A stretch of DNA of 28,369 bases from DASVWH01 sp036389715 (GCA_036389715.1 DASVWH010000220.1:1-28369), one strand, 5' to 3'; counted from the first letter of the stretch, positions 1 through 8,538 are shown. Numbers and translations: made by a program. Notes: a model not told the origin generated them from the sequence alone.

Positions 1-148
1 TATGCTGCTCATGGTCGTTGTCCTCTAGCGGTGGTAGATAAAGTGTTGCAACTTCATTCTACACACCTGCCAAGAGGTGACGACCTTTAACTTTTCAACT
101 CAAGACTCGGGTTTACTCAACACTCATCGCTCCTTAACTGACGCCCGC

Positions 149-2878
149 TCACTTGACAAACGTCTCGGTCTTTAAATCCTGACCGTCCGTGCTGATAGTG
201 ATAGTTCCATGCCTGCCGGTTATGAGAATCTCCGCGCCGCTTGCGCGCCAGCGTTCTAAAACTTCCCTGTGCGGGTGGCCGAAGGGCGAAGAGAGGCCGA
301 CGGAGATGATCGCCAGGCCGGGCCGCGCGGCGGCGACGAAGCCTTCGGTCGAAGAGGTCTGGCTGCCGTGATGCGCTACTTTCAGGACATCGCAGCGCAG
401 GTCTGCCTGCTCTTTCAGGAGCGCGGCTTCCGTCTCTCTCTCGATGTCGCCGGTCAGGAGAAAGACTCTTCGTCCCAGCCGCAGGCGCAGGACGATGGAG
501 TCGTTATTGCGCCACGTCGCGCTACTATTACCGTCCGGCGTGGGCCAGAGGACTTCCGCCTCGACCGGGCCGAAGCGTAAGAGATCGCCTCTCCCGATGA
601 GCCGCAGCGGGACGCCGTATCTCTGTGCGGTCCGGGCAAAGCGCGTGAACTCCGGCTCGTCCGAAGGCGCGCGGGCAACGAGCGCGGCCCGCACACGGAA
701 GTCGCGCGCAACATCGTTCAGGCCGTCTATGTGATCGGCATCGGCGTGTGTGGCCAGGAGGTAGTCCACATGGTCCAGGCCCCGCCACCAGAGGTATTCC
801 GAGACGACAGCTTCGCCGATGCTTCTCGTATCGCGCTCGAAGGCATCCGCCGCGGCTTCACCCTTTTGCCCGCGCGGCCCATCGAATCGCGGTCGCCCGC
901 CGCCGTCCACCAGCAGCGTCGTTCCATCCGTCATCGTGATTAACGCCGCGTCGCCCTGCCCGACATCCAGAAAATCAATCCGCAATCTTCCGTCCGGCCG
1001 CGGCGCGCTCAGAGGATGCGCGACTACCAGCAGCAGGGCCGCGACGAACGCAATGGCCGCCCGTCGCGGCCTGAGAAATTTCGCGGCCCGCTTGTCACTG
1101 TCGTTTGAAGACGGGTGGCCGAGCGGATTCCAGCGCGCGAGCGCAAAGGCCAAAACCGCCAGCGGCAGAAAGTAAAAGAGATAGATGAGAGCGGCCCATC
1201 CGGTATACTCCGGCAGGCGCAGTGCGGCGATACCCAGGCGCTCAAACGGGTCAACGCTGTGAACCATCAACCAGTTGATGCCTTCCGCCAGCGTGATGAA
1301 GGGCGCTGCGAGCAGCGCGCTCAATTGAGAGAGCAGGAGCGCCGCGAGAGCGACCAGCGAGAGCAGCGCCATCAGGACGCCGACCATTATATTTAAGAGC
1401 AGCGAGGCCACAGAGAGCCTGTGAAAGTAGAGGACCAGGAGCGGCAGGAGCACGGCCTGCACGCTCGCCGAGATGACTACGGCGCTGAAGCCGTAGCGCA
1501 GGAGGCGCTGGACGCGCAGGCTTTCGAGCCGCGAGGCCAGCGGCGTCTTGAAAAGCCTGTAGCTGTAGTTGGAGCGTGCGAGTTCACGCCGCCAATCGCG
1601 CTCGCTCCAGAAGAGCGCCTCGGCCAGCCGACGCCACAGGCGCGGGCAGGTCGGCGGATAGGGCGTCTCGCGCGTCGGACGCCACGCGCCCGCCTCCCGC
1701 AAGCTCTGCAAGAGCGGCCAGGCGATAACGATAATCGCCAGCACGGAGAGAAAGGTGAGCTGGAATGAAGGGTCGAGGAGGTCCCGCGGTCGCCAGACGA
1801 GCAGGACCAGCGCCGCGCCTCCGAGCGCGTTGAGCGCGCTGGCCCGTCGCTCAAGCACGGGCGCGAGCGCGACCATCGTGAACATCAGCGCCGCGCGCAC
1901 GACCGAAGACTCCGCGCCGACGGCCAAGGCATAAGCCCAGAGCATGACGGCCGAGACCGCGAACTGCCACGCGCGCCTTTTAGTCAACAACCTCGCCAGC
2001 GCCAGGATGAGTCCGCCGAGGAAACTGATGTGCAGCCCGCTGATAACGAGTACGTGGAAGGTTCCGCCCTGGCGAAAGCGTTCGGCTGAAGCGCGCGAAA
2101 GATAATAACGGTTGCCGAGCAGCACAGCCTTCAGGACTCCGCCCGTTTCGGCTGAGAATTTTTCACCTATGCTGGCCAGCAATCGCTGCCGCCATTCGTA
2201 AAGCCAGGCCAGCGGCAGAAAGACCGGCTCATCGTCCAGGCGTTCGACGAGCAGCGGGCTTTTGATTGCGCCCGTCGCATCGAAGCCCTTGCGCTCAAGG
2301 TACTCTGTCCGGGAAGAGCCGCCCGGGTTGCGAAAGCTCTCCGTCCGGCCAAGCGCCGCCATGACGCGCACGCGCGCGCCGTAGCGCAATTCCAGCGCCT
2401 CGTATTCGGTGCGCGCCGCCGCGCCGCTCACAGGTGCGAAGAGCAGCACTTCGCCCGAAGCAGCATGCTCCTCATCCTTGTACCTGAGCCTTTCGACCCG
2501 CACTCGCAGGTAGAAGCTGTCCGGCGCAGGCTCCGGCTGGTCCGCAATCACGCCCGTCAGCTCTACAGGATCGCCCGAAGCAATCAGCCCTTCGTCATAA
2601 AATCGCTGCACGCGGTCGGCCTGCACGCTGCTGCCCTCTATGATTGAGAGCGTCGCGCCAGCGAAGAAGAAGGAGAGCGTCAGCAGCAGCGAAGCCGTCG
2701 CCCTGCGCTGCCCCGCAAAGCAGTAAGCGGTGAGCAGCGCGCAGGCCGCTCCGCTCCAGAGATAAAGATGAAGAGGCAGCGGCAGGAAGCGCGCGGCGAG
2801 GATGCCCGGCGCGAACGACGCGGCCAGAATCGCTAAAGGGTAAGACGCAAAGGACGGCTGTAGAGGACCGGCGCGCAT
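149..2878 (-). CDS. comEC: ComEC/Rec2 family DNA internalization protein
   Basis: Inner-membrane channel that moves single-stranded DNA into the cytoplasm during natural transformation. The 909-residue length is normal for a full three-domain ComEC. The N-terminal part has several membrane helices and a soluble OB-like DUF4131 region (about 85-215, with NPGGSSRTEYLERKG at 184-198). The competence domain follows (about 245-580) with the hallmark GTFHVLVISGLHIS at 272-285 and many helices. The C-terminal metallo-beta-lactamase-like domain (about 630-905) keeps FLDVGQGDA (636-644), THADADH (710-716), TGD (809-811), VAHHGS (834-839) and GHPH (867-870), so nuclease-type metal ligands look intact. 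A basic, soluble stretch at about 395-460 interrupts the competence domain. The ATG at 2878 has no strong Shine-Dalgarno. No other competence gene is adjacent; the pilus motor genes lie about 20 kb away. Confidence 0.95.
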   Translation of the reverse strand: MRAGPLQPSFASYPLAILAASFAPGILAARFLPLPLHLYLWSGAACALLTAYCFAGQRRATASLLLTLSFFFAGATLSIIEGSSVQADRVQRFYDEGLIASGDPVELTGVIADQPEPAPDSFYLRVRVERLRYKDEEHAASGEVLLFAPVSGAAARTEYEALELRYGARVRVMAALGRTESFRNPGGSSRTEYLERKGFDATGAIKSPLLVERLDDEPVFLPLAWLYEWRQRLLASIGEKFSAETGGVLKAVLLGNRYYLSRASAERFRQGGTFHVLVISGLHISFLGGLILALARLLTKRRAWQFAVSAVMLWAYALAVGAESSVVRAALMFTMVALAPVLERRASALNALGGAALVLLVWRPRDLLDPSFQLTFLSVLAIIVIAWPLLQSLREAGAWRPTRETPYPPTCPRLWRRLAEALFWSERDWRRELARSNYSYRLFKTPLASRLESLRVQRLLRYGFSAVVISASVQAVLLPLLVLYFHRLSVASLLLNIMVGVLMALLSLVALAALLLSQLSALLAAPFITLAEGINWLMVHSVDPFERLGIAALRLPEYTGWAALIYLFYFLPLAVLAFALARWNPLGHPSSNDSDKRAAKFLRPRRAAIAFVAALLLVVAHPLSAPRPDGRLRIDFLDVGQGDAALITMTDGTTLLVDGGGRPRFDGPRGQKGEAAADAFERDTRSIGEAVVSEYLWWRGLDHVDYLLATHADADHIDGLNDVARDFRVRAALVARAPSDEPEFTRFARTAQRYGVPLRLIGRGDLLRFGPVEAEVLWPTPDGNSSATWRNNDSIVLRLRLGRRVFLLTGDIERETEAALLKEQADLRCDVLKVAHHGSQTSSTEGFVAAARPGLAIISVGLSSPFGHPHREVLERWRASGAEILITGRHGTITISTDGQDLKTETFVK

Positions 2879-3115
2879 AAGCAGCGAAGCGTTCTCAGCA
2901 TTGACTTGAAACTCCGAGATTTAGGGTTTGCGATTGTGTGAGGCGCAATCCGGGCTTCGATTTCCATCAAATTCCAACGGCAGGCGCGGCCGTCTCAAGG
3001 CTCTCAACGAAAAGCCTGCCAACCAATCAATCCGGCGCAAGGGCTATTCTCTCCGCTCGATACCTGTCCCTTGAGCCCCGCGCTGCGGCAGCTTTAGCAC
3101 CTCGCACCGGGCGTG

Positions 3116-4819
3116 TCAAGAATTTCCGGCGCAAGCAGTTAATCTCCGCCCCAAAAATCGGACTCCCCGAAAAACATTTTCTGAAACTTGATGGCCCGGC
3201 GCGCGCCTCTCTGAAGTCAGGTGACCTATAAACTCGAACTGCGTGATGCAGAGACCTTCGTTGATGGTGTCGTCCCAGTTGGCCCCGGCATCTGTAGATT
3301 TATAGATGCCGCCGTCGCTGCCCGCGTAAATGACCAGGTGATTGGAGGGATGAAAGGCGAAGGCGTGATTGTCCGGGTGGATGCTGCCGCCGATGTCCGT
3401 GAAGGTCCAGACGCCGGTCATGGCGTTACGCGTCGCTTTCCAGAGCGAAATGGCGCTCAGGTAAATGATGTCCGGCGTGGTCGGGTCAACGACGATGTTC
3501 AGGTTATAGAAGCCTTGCTTGCCGAGCCCGACCGCGCCGCCCGGCAGTGTGATCTGGGTCCAGGAGCTTCCACCGCTGGTCGTGACGTACAGATTACTTA
3601 TCGCATACTGCGTCGGCGAGCCGTTGACCGTGTCGTTATTGGCGAAGAGCGCATAGAGCGTTTGTGAGGACGAGGGAGAGAGGGCGAGCGCGACGCGCGT
3701 GAAGCCGTTGGGCGAGGGGGCCGAAGCCGTCGGCAGGCCGCTCGTCAGTTGCGTCCAGACCGGGTTGGCGGCCCCCGCGTTGGTCGTCTTATAGATGCCG
3801 CTTCCCCAGAAAGCTGCGTAGACCGTTGCCGGAGTGGCCGGGTCAATGACAACGTCGGTTGCCCCGCGCACAAGGCCGGAAATCGCCGGGAGACCGTTGG
3901 TCATCTGCGTCCAGTTAACGCCGCCGTCCGAGCTGCGATAGATGCCGTTGCTGGTTGCGGCGAAGAGGCGCACCGTCGCGCCCGTCGTACCCGGCGTGAC
4001 GACGATGTGGCTGAAACGCGCGCCGAGGAAGGTGGTCGTGCCTTGCGTGCCCCAGGTATTACCGCCGTTGGTCGTCTTCAACACGCCGCTGCCGTAATAG
4101 CTGTCGCCGGAGAAATTCCCCTCTCCCGTAGCGGCATACAGGGTCAGGTGATCGCCCGGGTCCATCGCCAGAGCGCCGATGGCTAACGAGACTTCGTTAT
4201 CCGATTTGGCCGCCCAGTTGGTCCCGCCGTCCGTCGTCTTCCAGACCCCGCCCTGCGCCGTTCCACAGTAGATGGTATTCGGGGCCGTCGGATCAACGAC
4301 GATACTGGTCACGCGCCCCGTCACCAGGACGCGCGGGCCGCCGTAAGTCTGGCCCTTCGGGATGGCTGTCGGCCCCAGTTGAACCCAGTTGCTGACGCCC
4401 GACACTGGCGCAACCATTTCGGGCCCGCCGTCGGCCGCGCTCATCAGGATGGGCGCGCCGTCTTCGACTTGCGGCATCGCGCGCGACTCCTCCAGCGCGG
4501 ACAGGCGCAGCTGTGCCATCTGCACCATGTCTTCGCCGCCGTCCATCCCGCCAACCATCAGCGGCGCTTTCCTGGAGCCTTTTCTGGAGCCGCCTTTTCC
4601 GGCCGTGCCGGTCACGGAAGCGGCAGCCGCGCCGCCAACGTCAGACTGGCCGTCCGCGCCCAGAATGCGCCGGTCAATCTCATTCTCCAGGTAGCGCAGG
4701 AGCGGGTCGTCTATTGGGAGGATGCCTGTCTTTCTTAAAGCCGGGCTGGTCCTTTTCCTGCTCGCAGATTTCTTTGCCGGCCGCTTTGATTTTTTGGCAG
4801 GCTTCTTTGTCGTAGGCAT
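3116..4819 (-). CDS. BNR/Asp-box beta-propeller protein, probably truncated at the C-terminus
   Basis: Sortilin/VPS10-like or sialidase-type propeller of 567 residues; no enzyme activity can be assigned. Asp-box repeats (S/T-x-D/N-G/A-G-x-x-W) are at TTDGGTNW 195-202, TTNGGNTW 249-256, SSDGGVNW 296-303, TTSGGSSW 413-420 and STDAGANW 508-515. The N-terminus has no signal peptide; residues 4-30 are Lys/Arg/Ala/Pro-rich, followed by IDDPLLRYLENEIDRR (36-51), then a low-complexity linker. AAGGAGA lies 8 bases before the ATG. After TQFEFI (526-531) the sequence loses propeller character and runs about 36 basic residues to a stop. Larger family members continue here with further repeats, so the 3' end is probably deleted or rearranged. 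It follows the broken small gene at 4877-5146 by 57 bp and shares an N-terminal pattern with it. Confidence 0.8.
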   Translation of the reverse strand: MPTTKKPAKKSKRPAKKSASRKRTSPALRKTGILPIDDPLLRYLENEIDRRILGADGQSDVGGAAAASVTGTAGKGGSRKGSRKAPLMVGGMDGGEDMVQMAQLRLSALEESRAMPQVEDGAPILMSAADGGPEMVAPVSGVSNWVQLGPTAIPKGQTYGGPRVLVTGRVTSIVVDPTAPNTIYCGTAQGGVWKTTDGGTNWAAKSDNEVSLAIGALAMDPGDHLTLYAATGEGNFSGDSYYGSGVLKTTNGGNTWGTQGTTTFLGARFSHIVVTPGTTGATVRLFAATSNGIYRSSDGGVNWTQMTNGLPAISGLVRGATDVVIDPATPATVYAAFWGSGIYKTTNAGAANPVWTQLTSGLPTASAPSPNGFTRVALALSPSSSQTLYALFANNDTVNGSPTQYAISNLYVTTSGGSSWTQITLPGGAVGLGKQGFYNLNIVVDPTTPDIIYLSAISLWKATRNAMTGVWTFTDIGGSIHPDNHAFAFHPSNHLVIYAGSDGGIYKSTDAGANWDDTINEGLCITQFEFIGHLTSERRAPGHQVSENVFRGVRFLGRRLTACAGNS

Positions 4820-4876
4820 GGCTCGTTCTCCTTAAGTAAAGGTTGAGGTTTAGTGAGACCTGCCCGTGTTCAATGT

Positions 4877-5146
4877 TCACTCGTCGGCTTCAGAGCCATC
4901 CGGCTCCGGCGAAACGGTCTGTTCCCGGGTCGCAGCGTGCGGCTCTTCGTCGGTGGGCATCTGGCGTGTTTGCCTGATGGCTTCGAGCCTCTTTCGGGCC
5001 AACTCCCGGCTGTCCGCTTTGCGCCCGGCATCAAACTCCGTCGAGCGCAACAGAGGGTCGTCAGGTGGAGGCAGCGAGGGCGTCTACGGTGTCGCGGACT
5101 TGCTGGCTGCGGGCTTCTGAGGAGCAGCCCTTTTCCTGGTCGCCAT
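4877..5146 (-). pseudogene. Small basic/DDPLLR protein gene interrupted by an in-frame TAG
   Basis: Starting at ATG 5146, with AAGGAGA well placed upstream (5154-5160), 20 codons (MATRKRAAPQKPAASKSATP) are followed by TAG. The same frame then stays open for 68 codons to a TGA at 4877-4879. The full reading would be an 89-residue protein with a basic Ala/Pro/Lys leader, then PPPDDPLLRSTEF, then a charged Arg/Glu-rich tail (RELARKRLEAIRQTR). The leader and the DDPLLR motif match the N-terminal layout of the BNR protein encoded next. A single substitution (for example CAG or GAG to TAG) would explain the break. It may be a pseudogene, a sequencing error, or a 20-codon leader ORF. The function of the intact form is unknown. 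Confidence 0.55.
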
Positions 5147-5205
5147 CTTCAATTCTCCTTCTCGGAAATTCCCGCGCGGTCTGCCGCTTGATTACGGCGA
5201 ATCAG

Positions 5206-5234
5206 TTATTAGCAGGGGCGGTGTTATGACTCAA
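5206..5234 (-). promoter_or_regulatory. Possible promoter for the small gene and BNR gene
   Basis: Read on the minus strand, TTGAGT (5229-5234) and TAATAA (5206-5211) are separated by exactly 17 bases and lie about 60 bases before the ATG at 5146. The match to sigma70 consensus is partial (4 of 6 and 3 of 6), so this is a weak call. Confidence 0.25.
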
Positions 5235-5489
5235 CGACAGCGGCTTTGCGAAGGAGCTTTGAGAATCGTTTGCCGGACCTGTCCTTGATTGAAGAGCATC
5301 GTGGCATCACTCGAAGTTTAACCGGGCCTTCTCGGTTCAGCGGCAACACGCGTGCCTCTTGCTGCGACCACTCGCAGGCTGGCTATTTTGAACGAAACGC
5401 ACGGGGACGGCTCCCGGCAGGCCCTGTAGTGTTCACTTCCGTTCACACATCCTGACGCGGTATGTAGATATTTGTTGACAAACGCGCCC

Positions 5490-5511
5490 GGCACACGCGC
5501 GGCACACGCGC
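5490..5511. repeat. Two tandem 11-bp direct repeats
   Basis: GGCACACGCGC occurs twice back to back. The 11-bp spacing is about one helical turn, which could suit a dimeric regulator, but only two copies are present and chance in GC-rich DNA is possible. Confidence 0.5.
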
Positions 5512-5587
5512 GCTCGCTGACCTGCTATAACTTCGGCGGCAGCTTCCTTTTGTGATTTATATTACGTGCACGATGGCTTTCGGTTTT

Positions 5588-6841
5588 TTACAGGGCGGCT
5601 AACGAGAGGTGCGCAACTGTTTCGACGTGATGTGTCTGCGGGAACATGTCGAATGCGCGGATGGAGGTCAGCGTGTAGCCGCCGCCCGTCAAGCCTTTGA
5701 GATCGCGTGCAAGGGTGGCCGGGTCGCAGGAGACGTAGGAGATGTGGCGCGGACGCAGGGCGAGAATGCCGCGCACGGCCTCTTCTTCAGCTCCGGCTCT
5801 CGGAGGATCGAGGAGCAGGAAGTCTACGGGCGCGAGCGCGGCGCTATTGGCACTGAGCCAGTCGCCGACCCTGGCGCACTCGAAGGCGACGTTGTCGAGC
5901 TGCGCATCAGCCAGGTTTCGGCGCGCGTAGGCGATGGCCGCCGGGTGCGCCTCTACGCCTCTGACGCGCTCGAAGCGTCCGGCGAGCGGCAGTGTGAAGA
6001 GCCCCGCGCCGCAGTAAAGGTCAACGGCCGTCTCGCCGCGAGCGTCACCGATGGCCGCAGTCACGAGTGAGGGCAGCAGCTCTTGATTAATCTGGAAGAA
6101 GCCTTCGGCGCTGAAACGGTAGCGATGGCCCGCGATCAGGCGCGACACTTCGAGCGTCGAACTGCCGGGCAAAGGCGGCGTGAGCGACGCGCCTTCGTCG
6201 CCAGCGACCGCCTGGAATTCGGTCATGCCTGCGGGCAGGTCATGGCTTTGCATTCGCGCGCGCAGTCCCTCAAGGGCCTTCTGTAGCTCAGGGACAAGCA
6301 CCGGGCACTCGGCGACATCGCAGACGTTGTGCGAGCCGCGCTCGAAATATCCGAGCAGTTTTCTCTGCGGGTCGTGTTGCCACTGCGCGCGCGAGCGATA
6401 GCGCCAGGCGACGGGAGACGCCGTGATGGGAATCTCGCCGGGAAACTCTACCCGCGCAATCCGGCGCAGGCAGTCGCGGACGAAACCCGCTTTGGCCGTG
6501 AGTTGGGCTTGATAGCTCAACTGCTGAAAATCGCAGCCGCCGCAACGCCCGAAGTAAGGACAAGGAGGCTCGACGCGCTCCGGCGCGGGCGAGAGTATCT
6601 CTTTAATTGAAGCGAAGGCCACGCGCCCCTGAACGCGCTCTATCTGCACGAGGGCGCGGTCGCCGGGCGCGGCCAGCCCGACCAGGATAGTTCGCCCCCC
6701 GGCGTGGGCCAGCCCCGCGCCGCCCGGCAGCAGGCGCTCAATCAGAACCTCTACGAGCGGCTCCGCTTTCGCTTGCGTGGCCTGCGTTTGCGGCTGTAGG
6801 TGACGACGGTTTCCGCCGCGCTTCCGTTTCTGCTTTCTCAT
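5588..6841 (-). CDS. rlmD: 23S rRNA (uracil-5-)-methyltransferase, RlmD/RumA type
   Basis: SAM-dependent enzyme that makes 5-methyluridine in RNA, most like RlmD (E. coli U1939 of 23S rRNA). It has 417 residues: a short basic tail, a TRAM domain (about 27-85), an iron-sulfur site with C94, C100, C103 and C179 (CPYFGRCGGC, the usual x5/x2 spacing), and a Rossmann methyltransferase domain. That domain carries DLYCGAG (274-280), LLLDPPRAG (342-350), SYVSCDPATLARDL (368-381) with nucleophile C372, and FPQTHHVE (400-407) with the general base E407. All catalytic residues are present. It starts 11 bp after the upstream unknown gene, so the two are probably co-transcribed. Exact target uracil cannot be told from sequence, since RlmC and RlmD types overlap. 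Confidence 0.9.
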   Translation of the reverse strand: MRKQKRKRGGNRRHLQPQTQATQAKAEPLVEVLIERLLPGGAGLAHAGGRTILVGLAAPGDRALVQIERVQGRVAFASIKEILSPAPERVEPPCPYFGRCGGCDFQQLSYQAQLTAKAGFVRDCLRRIARVEFPGEIPITASPVAWRYRSRAQWQHDPQRKLLGYFERGSHNVCDVAECPVLVPELQKALEGLRARMQSHDLPAGMTEFQAVAGDEGASLTPPLPGSSTLEVSRLIAGHRYRFSAEGFFQINQELLPSLVTAAIGDARGETAVDLYCGAGLFTLPLAGRFERVRGVEAHPAAIAYARRNLADAQLDNVAFECARVGDWLSANSAALAPVDFLLLDPPRAGAEEEAVRGILALRPRHISYVSCDPATLARDLKGLTGGGYTLTSIRAFDMFPQTHHVETVAHLSLAAL

Positions 6842-6852
6842 CTCGGTTCCGG

Positions 6853-7584
6853 CTAGAGATAGAACAAACTGAGACGCGGGAGGCCGTAAATATCGCGCAG
6901 CCGTTTGAGCAGCAGGTTATTCAACGTCTGCTCGAAGACGGCGCGTTCCATCCGCGCGCGGTAGGGCTCCAACTGCTCCGCGGACGCGGCCCGCGCCGCC
7001 GCCAGCTCCTCCGGTCTGACGCTTGCGCCGAGCGCTTCGTCGAGCATCTTTTCAAGGCGCGTCAGCCAGTCTTCCAGCTTCTCCGCATCCGGTCTCGCGG
7101 TCCGCGCGAAATCCTCTTCAAGCTCCTTTAATTGTGAGGCCGCGCGCGAGAGCGCGTCGCAGAAGGCATCTTCCCGCGCGCTCTTTCGCTGCTCGCAGAT
7201 TTGCACGAGCGCGGCGCGCGAGCGCGCGAGGTGTTCGAGGATGGCAGCACGCGGGAAAGGCAGTCGCGCATCTTCGTCCGGCCCGCCTGCGACAGCCGCC
7301 GCGTCTTCGCCGGAACCAGCACCGACCTGTGATTCCTGCCACTCGGCGAACTGCGCTTCGACCTCTTCCTGGCAGTAAAGGAGCGACTTGACGCTGCGCC
7401 GCCTGGGCTTGGCCTCGAACGAATCGAAGGAGCGCTCGATCCCGTTGAGCGCAACATGCAGCGGCACGCCCATCTCCTTCCAGCTCTCGATCAGCGCCCA
7501 ATCCATCGGGCTCAACAGGAGGTGCTTGCCGCGACGACGAATGAAAGTATCTTCGATCTCTGTAAAGTAGTTGAAATAGTTCAA
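6853..7584 (-). CDS. Conserved protein of unknown function, coiled coil
   Basis: A 243-residue protein I do not recognise as a named family. The N-terminus (NYFTEIEDTFIRRRGKHLLL, 2-24 region) and the following SPMDWALIESWKEMGVPLHV look strongly constrained. The middle is variable and acidic (about 85-105), and residues about 112-225 are highly charged and predicted helical or coiled coil, ending in a hydrophobic RLSLFYL tail. No signal peptide or membrane segment, so probably cytoplasmic. The only usable start is TTG at 7584, without a Shine-Dalgarno, and it sits only 9 bases from the heptad repeat array; an in-frame TGA lies inside the array. It overlaps nothing and ends 11 bp before rlmD, suggesting a shared transcript. 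Confidence 0.75.
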   Translation of the reverse strand: MNYFNYFTEIEDTFIRRRGKHLLLSPMDWALIESWKEMGVPLHVALNGIERSFDSFEAKPRRRSVKSLLYCQEEVEAQFAEWQESQVGAGSGEDAAAVAGGPDEDARLPFPRAAILEHLARSRAALVQICEQRKSAREDAFCDALSRAASQLKELEEDFARTARPDAEKLEDWLTRLEKMLDEALGASVRPEELAAARAASAEQLEPYRARMERAVFEQTLNNLLLKRLRDIYGLPRLSLFYL

Positions 7585-7593
7585 AGCGTGATT

Positions 7594-7722
7594 AGTTTTC
7601 AGTTTTCAGTTTTCAGTTTTCAGTTTCAAGCAAGAGCTTGTCTTTGAAATTCGATGAGATTTGATTGGCTTCAATGAGGGCTGCTTTCTTAACTCAAAAC
7701 TGAAAACTGAAAACTGAAAACC
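7594..7722. repeat. Inverted heptad array A (AGTTTTC units)
   Basis: The left arm (7594-7628) is four perfect AGTTTTC units plus a variant AGTTTCA. The right arm (7692-7722) is the reverse complement, three perfect ACTGAAA units plus the variant ACTCAAA on the loop side. The arms can pair over about 32 bp with two mismatches around a 65-nt loop. The array begins 2 bases after the coaX stop codon (minus strand) and ends 9 bases before the start of the next gene. The same architecture with another unit is found at 12953-13031. Confidence 0.9.
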
Positions 7723-7724
7723 GC

Positions 7725-8495
7725 CTACCCCTTACTCTTTCCATAAATCAATCTCAGCCCTTCGAGTGTGAGCGTGTCGTCAACGGCTTCGATGAGTTCG
7801 GAGCCGGTGGCGATGAGGGAGGCGAGACCGCCCGTGGCGATGACGCGCGTCGTGCTGCCAAGCTCCTCCAGTATTCGCTTGAGCATCCCGTCAACGAGCC
7901 CGACATACCCGTAATAGAGCCCCGACTGCATCGCGCCGACGGTTGACGAGCCGATGACGCTGCGCGGGCGCTTAATCTCGACGGGCGGGAGGCGCGCGGC
8001 GCGCTCGAAGAGGGCGTTGGAGGAGATGGCGATGCCGGGCGTGATTGCGCCGCCCAGATACTCGCCCCGCGCGTTGATGACGTTGAAGGTCGTCGCCGTC
8101 CCGAAGTCAACGACGATGCAGGGCGCGCCGTACTTGTGCAGCGCCGCGACGGCGTCCACGATGCGGTCGGCCCCGACATCCGAAGGAGGCTCGTAAAGTA
8201 TCGGCACGCCCGTTTCGGTCGTGTGGTCTATAAAGAGCGGCGTGAGGTTGAAATAGACCTCCGACATTCTCTTCAGCGTATAGTTGAGCGGCGGCACGAC
8301 CGACGCAATCGCCACGCCCGTAATCTCTCTCGAATCAATCCCCGCCAGCTCGAAGAGGTTGCGCGCATAGACCCCGTATTCGTCCACCGTGCGCACCCTG
8401 GCCGTCGTCAATCGCCAGTGAGAGACCAGTTGGCCGCTGTCCGAATAAACGCCCAGCGACGTGTTGCTATTTCCGGCATCGATGACGAGCAGCAT
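7725..8495 (-). CDS. coaX: Type III pantothenate kinase
   Basis: First enzyme of CoA synthesis: phosphorylates pantothenate with ATP. The type III (CoaX) family belongs to the ASKHA superfamily and is insensitive to CoA feedback. The 256-residue length is typical. Visible motifs are the phosphate loop DAGNSNTSLG (6-15), SVVPPLN (65-71), GADRIVDAVAA (108-118) with the catalytic Asp, VVDFGTATTFNVI (128-140) and GGAITPGI (148-155), and a late ATGGLASLIATG motif. The ATG at 8495 is followed by the classical MLLVIDAGN start. It lies downstream of birA and a thioesterase gene; a birA-coaX neighbourhood is common in bacteria. A heptad-repeat hairpin begins 2 bases after its stop codon. Confidence 0.95.
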   Translation of the reverse strand: MLLVIDAGNSNTSLGVYSDSGQLVSHWRLTTARVRTVDEYGVYARNLFELAGIDSREITGVAIASVVPPLNYTLKRMSEVYFNLTPLFIDHTTETGVPILYEPPSDVGADRIVDAVAALHKYGAPCIVVDFGTATTFNVINARGEYLGGAITPGIAISSNALFERAARLPPVEIKRPRSVIGSSTVGAMQSGLYYGYVGLVDGMLKRILEELGSTTRVIATGGLASLIATGSELIEAVDDTLTLEGLRLIYGKSKG

Positions 8496-8538
8496 GATTT
8501 TTAAACGATCAGGGACAAGCTCAGAATGAGCGCCGCGA

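Larger units (their letters stand above)
5147..5587. other. Gene-poor interval of 441 bp
   Basis: No convincing gene. An open frame at 5246-5455 on the plus strand has no ribosome binding site and no recognisable protein character. The stretch contains a possible minus-strand promoter near 5206-5234 and a perfect 11-bp tandem duplication (GGCACACGCGC at 5490-5500 and 5501-5511). No terminator hairpin was seen after the methyltransferase gene that ends at 5588. Confidence 0.5.

Noticed and set aside
1..148. Gene end or RNA gene at the left edge
   Set aside because: No coding pattern, tRNA fold or terminator could be supported in this short stretch.
5246..5455. Possible 69-codon gene in the 441-bp gap
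   Set aside because: No ribosome binding site or recognisable protein features; composition looks like chance.
5475..5503. TTGACA box as a promoter in the 441-bp gap
   Set aside because: The bases at the proper -10 distance are CG-rich with no match to TATAAT.
7594..7722. CRISPR-like or minisatellite coding repeat
   Set aside because: The period is 7 bp with no spacers, so it is not a CRISPR; reading frames through it are interrupted and meaningless.
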